Assembly (NCBI RefSeq): GCF_020447265.1
Contig: NZ_JAJADR010000002.1
Span: 558,001 to 622,000, forward strand
Source: Hymenobacter lucidus
Lineage (GTDB): Bacteria; Bacteroidota; Bacteroidia; Cytophagales; Hymenobacteraceae
Reading direction: 5' to 3'
Length of the DNA: 64,000 nt
Under the pieces are notes generated by a model. It worked only from the letters and a program-made list of their open reading frames with translations. It was not told the origin of the DNA and did not search any database. A program made the translations under genes and the position numbers. Of the stretch, positions 61,309 through 64,000 are shown piece by piece (within the stretch, counting starts at the first letter, position 1; every line of letters begins with the position of its first letter).

Positions 61309-62151
61309 TCAGATGGCCCGAAGGCGGTAGCGAAAGTACGAGCCCATGAGCAACAAAAGTTTCGTGTTGTCGGGCACGCGCACCCGCTCACCCAATATTC
61401 GTGCCGCCGGCAGCTGCCGAATCTTGTGAAAAAGTTTGAGGTAATACACGTAGGCCAGGTACACGCCCAGCCGCGCCGCCCGCGGCAGCTGCACGATGCC
61501 AGCGTAGCCCGCCTCGAAGTCGGCCCGGATGTCGGCCTCGATTTCGCGCTTCACCGCGTCATCAAACCGCTCGTAGCTCACTCCGGGGAAATATACGCGG
61601 CCCCGCTCCTCGTAGTCGGAGCGGATGTCGCGCAGGAAATTCACCTTCTGAAAGGCCGACCCCAGCCGCCGGGCAGGCTCTTGGAGCTTCTCAAAAAGCG
61701 CCGCGTCGCCTTCGCAGAAGATACGCAGGCACATGAGGCCCACCACTTCGGCCGAGCCGTAAATGTACTCCTCGTACATCGACTGGTGGTAGCTGCGGTC
61801 TTCCAGGTCCATTTCCATGCTCTTCAGGAAGGCGTCGATAAACTCCCGGTCGATGCCGTAGCGGCGCACCATGAGCTGAAAGGAGTGCAGCACCGGGTTC
61901 AAGCTCAGCCCGCCGGCCAGCGCCTCATCGGTCTGCCGCCGGAAATCGGCAAACAGCGCGGCTTTATCATAGTCGTGAAAGGTGTCCACGATTTCATCGG
62001 CCCAGCGCACGAAGCCATACACGGCGTACACCGGCAGGTGAAAGCGCGGGTCGAGCGTGCGGATGCCCAGCGTGAAGGACGTGCTGTAGCGTTTGGTAAT
62101 CAGCTTGCTACACGCCAGACTGGTTTGATCGAAGAGGGCAACGTGGTCCAT
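61309..62151 (-). CDS. crtB: Phytoene synthase
   Basis: Joins two geranylgeranyl diphosphates to phytoene. 280 residues. The first Asp motif is in VRWADEIVDTF near residue 48-58 (DExVD form). The second is in LGSAFQKVNFLRDIRSDYEERGRVYFP near 165-190 (NxxRD-DxxE). SYHQSMYEEYIYGSAEVVGLMCL near 115-138 is typical of the family. It could belong to the wider squalene/phytoene group, but the adjacent crtI fixes the role. The spacer before it is an inverted repeat that ends 10 nt before the start. Confidence 0.94.
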   Translation of the reverse strand: MDHVALFDQTSLACSKLITKRYSTSFTLGIRTLDPRFHLPVYAVYGFVRWADEIVDTFHDYDKAALFADFRRQTDEALAGGLSLNPVLHSFQLMVRRYGIDREFIDAFLKSMEMDLEDRSYHQSMYEEYIYGSAEVVGLMCLRIFCEGDAALFEKLQEPARRLGSAFQKVNFLRDIRSDYEERGRVYFPGVSYERFDDAVKREIEADIRADFEAGYAGIVQLPRAARLGVYLAYVYYLKLFHKIRQLPAARILGERVRVPDNTKLLLLMGSYFRYRLRAI

Positions 62152-62160
62152 GTTTCTTTG

Positions 62161-62260
62161 AATTAAGAATTATGAGTCATGAAGTATGAATTGAGAATCG
62201 ACCTAGAAGAGGCGCCAACTCTTAATTCAGAATTCTCAACTCACAATTCATAATTATTAC
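62161..62260. repeat. 7-nt-word inverted repeat filling the crtI/crtB spacer
   Basis: Arm 62179-62197 is complementary to 62233-62251 at 16 of 19 positions, with a 35-nt centre. Both are phased heptads: AATTAAG, AATTATG, AGTCATG, AAGTATG on the plus strand; AATTATG, AATTGTG, AGTTGAG, AATTCTG on the minus strand. The region runs from the crtI stop to 10 nt before crtB. Confidence 0.82.
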
Positions 62261-63753
62261 TTCTTAATCCGGTTCTCTTTCTCGACTTCCTTCGCCACCA
62301 CCTGGCCCGAGATAAGCGAGGGGGGCACGCCGGGTCCCGGCACCGTAAGCTGACCGGTAAAATACAGATTACTAACCTTTTTACTTTTCAGCGTGGGCTT
62401 CAGAATGGCCGTTTGGCGCAGCGTGTTGGCCAGACCGTAGGCATTGCCCTTGTAGCTGTGGTAGTCGGCCACGAAGTCGCGGTGGGCGTAGCTGCGCTTG
62501 TATACTACAAAGTCACGGATATTCTCGCCCACGTGGCGCTCCAACCGGTCCATCATCTGGTGGTAATACCGCTCCCGGGTTTCTTCGGGGTCATCCAGGT
62601 CGGGGGCCACGGGCATGAGCAGAAACAGATTTTCGCAGCCTTCGGGCGCCACTGTGGGGTCGGTCTGAGATGGGGCCGAAACGTAGAACAGCGGCTTGCT
62701 GGGCCACTGCGGCTGCTCGTAAATCTCGTGGGCGTGCTGCTCGAAGTCCTCGTCGAAAAACAGGTTGTGGTGGCGCAGCTTGGGCAGGCGCTTGCTTATG
62801 CCCAGGTAAAACAGCAGCGACGACGGGGCCATGGTGCGCGAGTTCCAGTAAGCCTCGTCGTAGTGCCGGTGCTGGGGCGGCAGCAGGTGCTGCTCGGCGT
62901 GGTGGTAATCGGCGCCGGCAATTACGACGTCGGCCGGGCGGAAGCCAGCAGCCGTTTGCACGCCGGTGGCACGGCCGTTTTCCACCGTTATCTGCTGCAC
63001 TTCCTGGCCGTATTCGAGCGTGACGCCCTGTTCCTGCGCCAGTTGCACCATACCGCGCACAATCTGGTGCATGCCGCCTTTGGGGTACCAGGTGCCCAGC
63101 GCGAGGTCGGCGTAGTTCATGAGCGAATACAGGGCCGGGGTATTTTCGGACGTGGCGCCCAGAAACAGAATCGGAAACTCGACCAGCTGGAGCAGCTTAG
63201 GATTCTTGAAAAAGCGGCGCACGTGCTTGTGCATACTCTGCAGCACATCCAGGCGCAGGGCATCAACGAGCAGGCGCGGGTCGGCAAACTCCAGCAGGGA
63301 GCGGCCGGGCATGTGCACGAATTTGTTGATGCCGACCTCGTACTTATAGGCCGCCTGCCGCAGAAACTCGTCGAGCCTAGCGGCGCTACCTGGCTCGTAG
63401 TGCTCGAAGAGCTGACGCAGTTCGGCCATTTTCGCCGGAATATCCACGGCATCGTTTGCCCCAAAAATCACCTGGTACGAGGGGTCGAGGCGCACCAACT
63501 CGTAGTAGTCGGACACTTTTCGGCCGAAGCGGGCAAAGTATTGTTCAAACACTTCGGGCATCCAGTACCAGCTCGGGCCCATGTCGAAGGTGAAGCCCTG
63601 GGCCTGAAAAACCCGGGCCCGGCCGCCCGGGCCGTCGTTCTTTTCGAGAATCGTGACGCGGTAGCCGCGCTGGGCCAGGGAAGTGGCTGCCGAGAGGCCG
63701 GCAAAGCCCGCCCCGATGACCAGGACGTGTTGGGAAGCAGCAGGGGAAGTCAA
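62257..63753 (-). CDS. crtI: Phytoene desaturase
   Basis: Converts phytoene to lycopene by FAD-dependent desaturation. 498 residues. The FAD-binding VLVIGAGFAGLSAATSL near residues 10-26 and ILEKNDGPGGRA near 35-46 are clear. The C-terminal signature NLYFTGQLTVPGPGVPPSLISGQVVAKEV near 465-490 is the CrtI carotenoid-binding end. It heads the unit crtI-crtB-hypothetical. Upstream to the window end (63754-64000) no other gene is recognised and no exact consensus promoter is seen. Confidence 0.96.
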   Translation of the reverse strand: MTSPAASQHVLVIGAGFAGLSAATSLAQRGYRVTILEKNDGPGGRARVFQAQGFTFDMGPSWYWMPEVFEQYFARFGRKVSDYYELVRLDPSYQVIFGANDAVDIPAKMAELRQLFEHYEPGSAARLDEFLRQAAYKYEVGINKFVHMPGRSLLEFADPRLLVDALRLDVLQSMHKHVRRFFKNPKLLQLVEFPILFLGATSENTPALYSLMNYADLALGTWYPKGGMHQIVRGMVQLAQEQGVTLEYGQEVQQITVENGRATGVQTAAGFRPADVVIAGADYHHAEQHLLPPQHRHYDEAYWNSRTMAPSSLLFYLGISKRLPKLRHHNLFFDEDFEQHAHEIYEQPQWPSKPLFYVSAPSQTDPTVAPEGCENLFLLMPVAPDLDDPEETRERYYHQMMDRLERHVGENIRDFVVYKRSYAHRDFVADYHSYKGNAYGLANTLRQTAILKPTLKSKKVSNLYFTGQLTVPGPGVPPSLISGQVVAKEVEKENRIKK

Positions 63754-64000
63754 TAGTGCGGGGAGAAGTTGGCAGCAAGCTACAAACCCACTCCCGACTT
63801 TGTTTTGCCCAACGGCTTTTGGCAGCAGACTTCCGCCGGCAATTCCAGTTGTTTGGCCATCAGCAAAAGTCTACTTCATTTTACATCAAACACTTAATAA
63901 TCAAGAAGCAACAAGGATAATAATCCACATTCAAAAGTCCCTCAAAATCCAAAACTGGTATTAATCTGGCTGCAATTGTCTGCACATTTCCTTCACTAAC
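63754..64000. other. Upstream region of crtI, to the window end
   Basis: The sequence becomes AT-rich after 63860. There is no convincing gene or consensus promoter. It should contain the control region of the carotenoid unit. Confidence 0.4.

Noticed and set aside
1..64000. tRNA, rRNA, prophage or transposase genes
   Set aside because: I looked for T-loop signatures, rRNA segments and integrase or transposase motifs and saw none. This is by eye; a covariance-model search would settle it.

Overview
The window comes from a GC-rich member of the Bacteroidota, most likely Hymenobacter or a close relative (Cytophagales). Evidence: two proteins with type IX secretion (T9SS) C-terminal domains, a division/cell-wall cluster in Bacteroidota order, a carotenoid cluster, TPR-type histidine kinases, SusC/TonB-style receptor architecture, and promoters of the Bacteroidota form TTG-N19..21-TAnnTTTG, which can be read directly in front of acn, sdhC, mraZ, the CLC gene and the VIT-domain gene. 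No tRNA, rRNA, CRISPR array, prophage or transposase gene was found.

Layout. 1-9.1 kb: the end of a secreted S8 protease, several small hypothetical or lipoprotein genes, a 962-residue VIT-domain membrane protein with an exosortase-type tail, an XAC2610-like exported protein and a DUF3885 protein. 9.1-20.6 kb: housekeeping genes (aconitase, a thioredoxin-fold lipoprotein, a P450, a polyprenyl synthase, an alpha/beta hydrolase, folK, fabD), with two copies of an interspersed repeat and a small AT-rich patch carrying a DUF4844-like lipoprotein. 20.7-27.4 kb: a large T9SS type B protein and the sdhCAB operon. 27.5-34.5 kb: an FMN reductase, then a metal-linked block (small CNGKC protein, MbnP-like lipoprotein, MbnH/MauG-type di-haem peroxidase, CDICGC outer-membrane protein), a CLC transporter and a second di-haem peroxidase. 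34.5-51.3 kb (minus strand): mraZ-rsmH-ftsL-ftsI-murE-mraY-murD-ftsW-murG-murC-ftsQ-ftsA-ftsZ. 51.5-55 kb: HYC_CC_PP protein, TonB receptor and HMA-domain protein, probably for copper or another soft metal. 55-58.6 kb: a LytTR response regulator convergent with a TPR histidine kinase. 58.7-63.8 kb (minus strand): crtI-crtB-hypothetical, then ispH and crtW, giving isoprenoid supply, phytoene synthesis, desaturation and ketolation.

The most unusual signal lies between genes. Many spacers inside operons (ftsA/ftsZ, ftsW/murG, murD/ftsW, mraY/murD, sdhA/sdhB, crtI/crtB) are almost wholly made of one long inverted repeat. It runs from the upstream stop codon to about 10 nt before the downstream start. 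Each arm is a degenerate tandem array of a 7-9 nt word, and the word differs at every locus. A second notable signal is a MraZ-box-like array of three TGGTW units at exact 10-bp spacing over the mraZ promoter.
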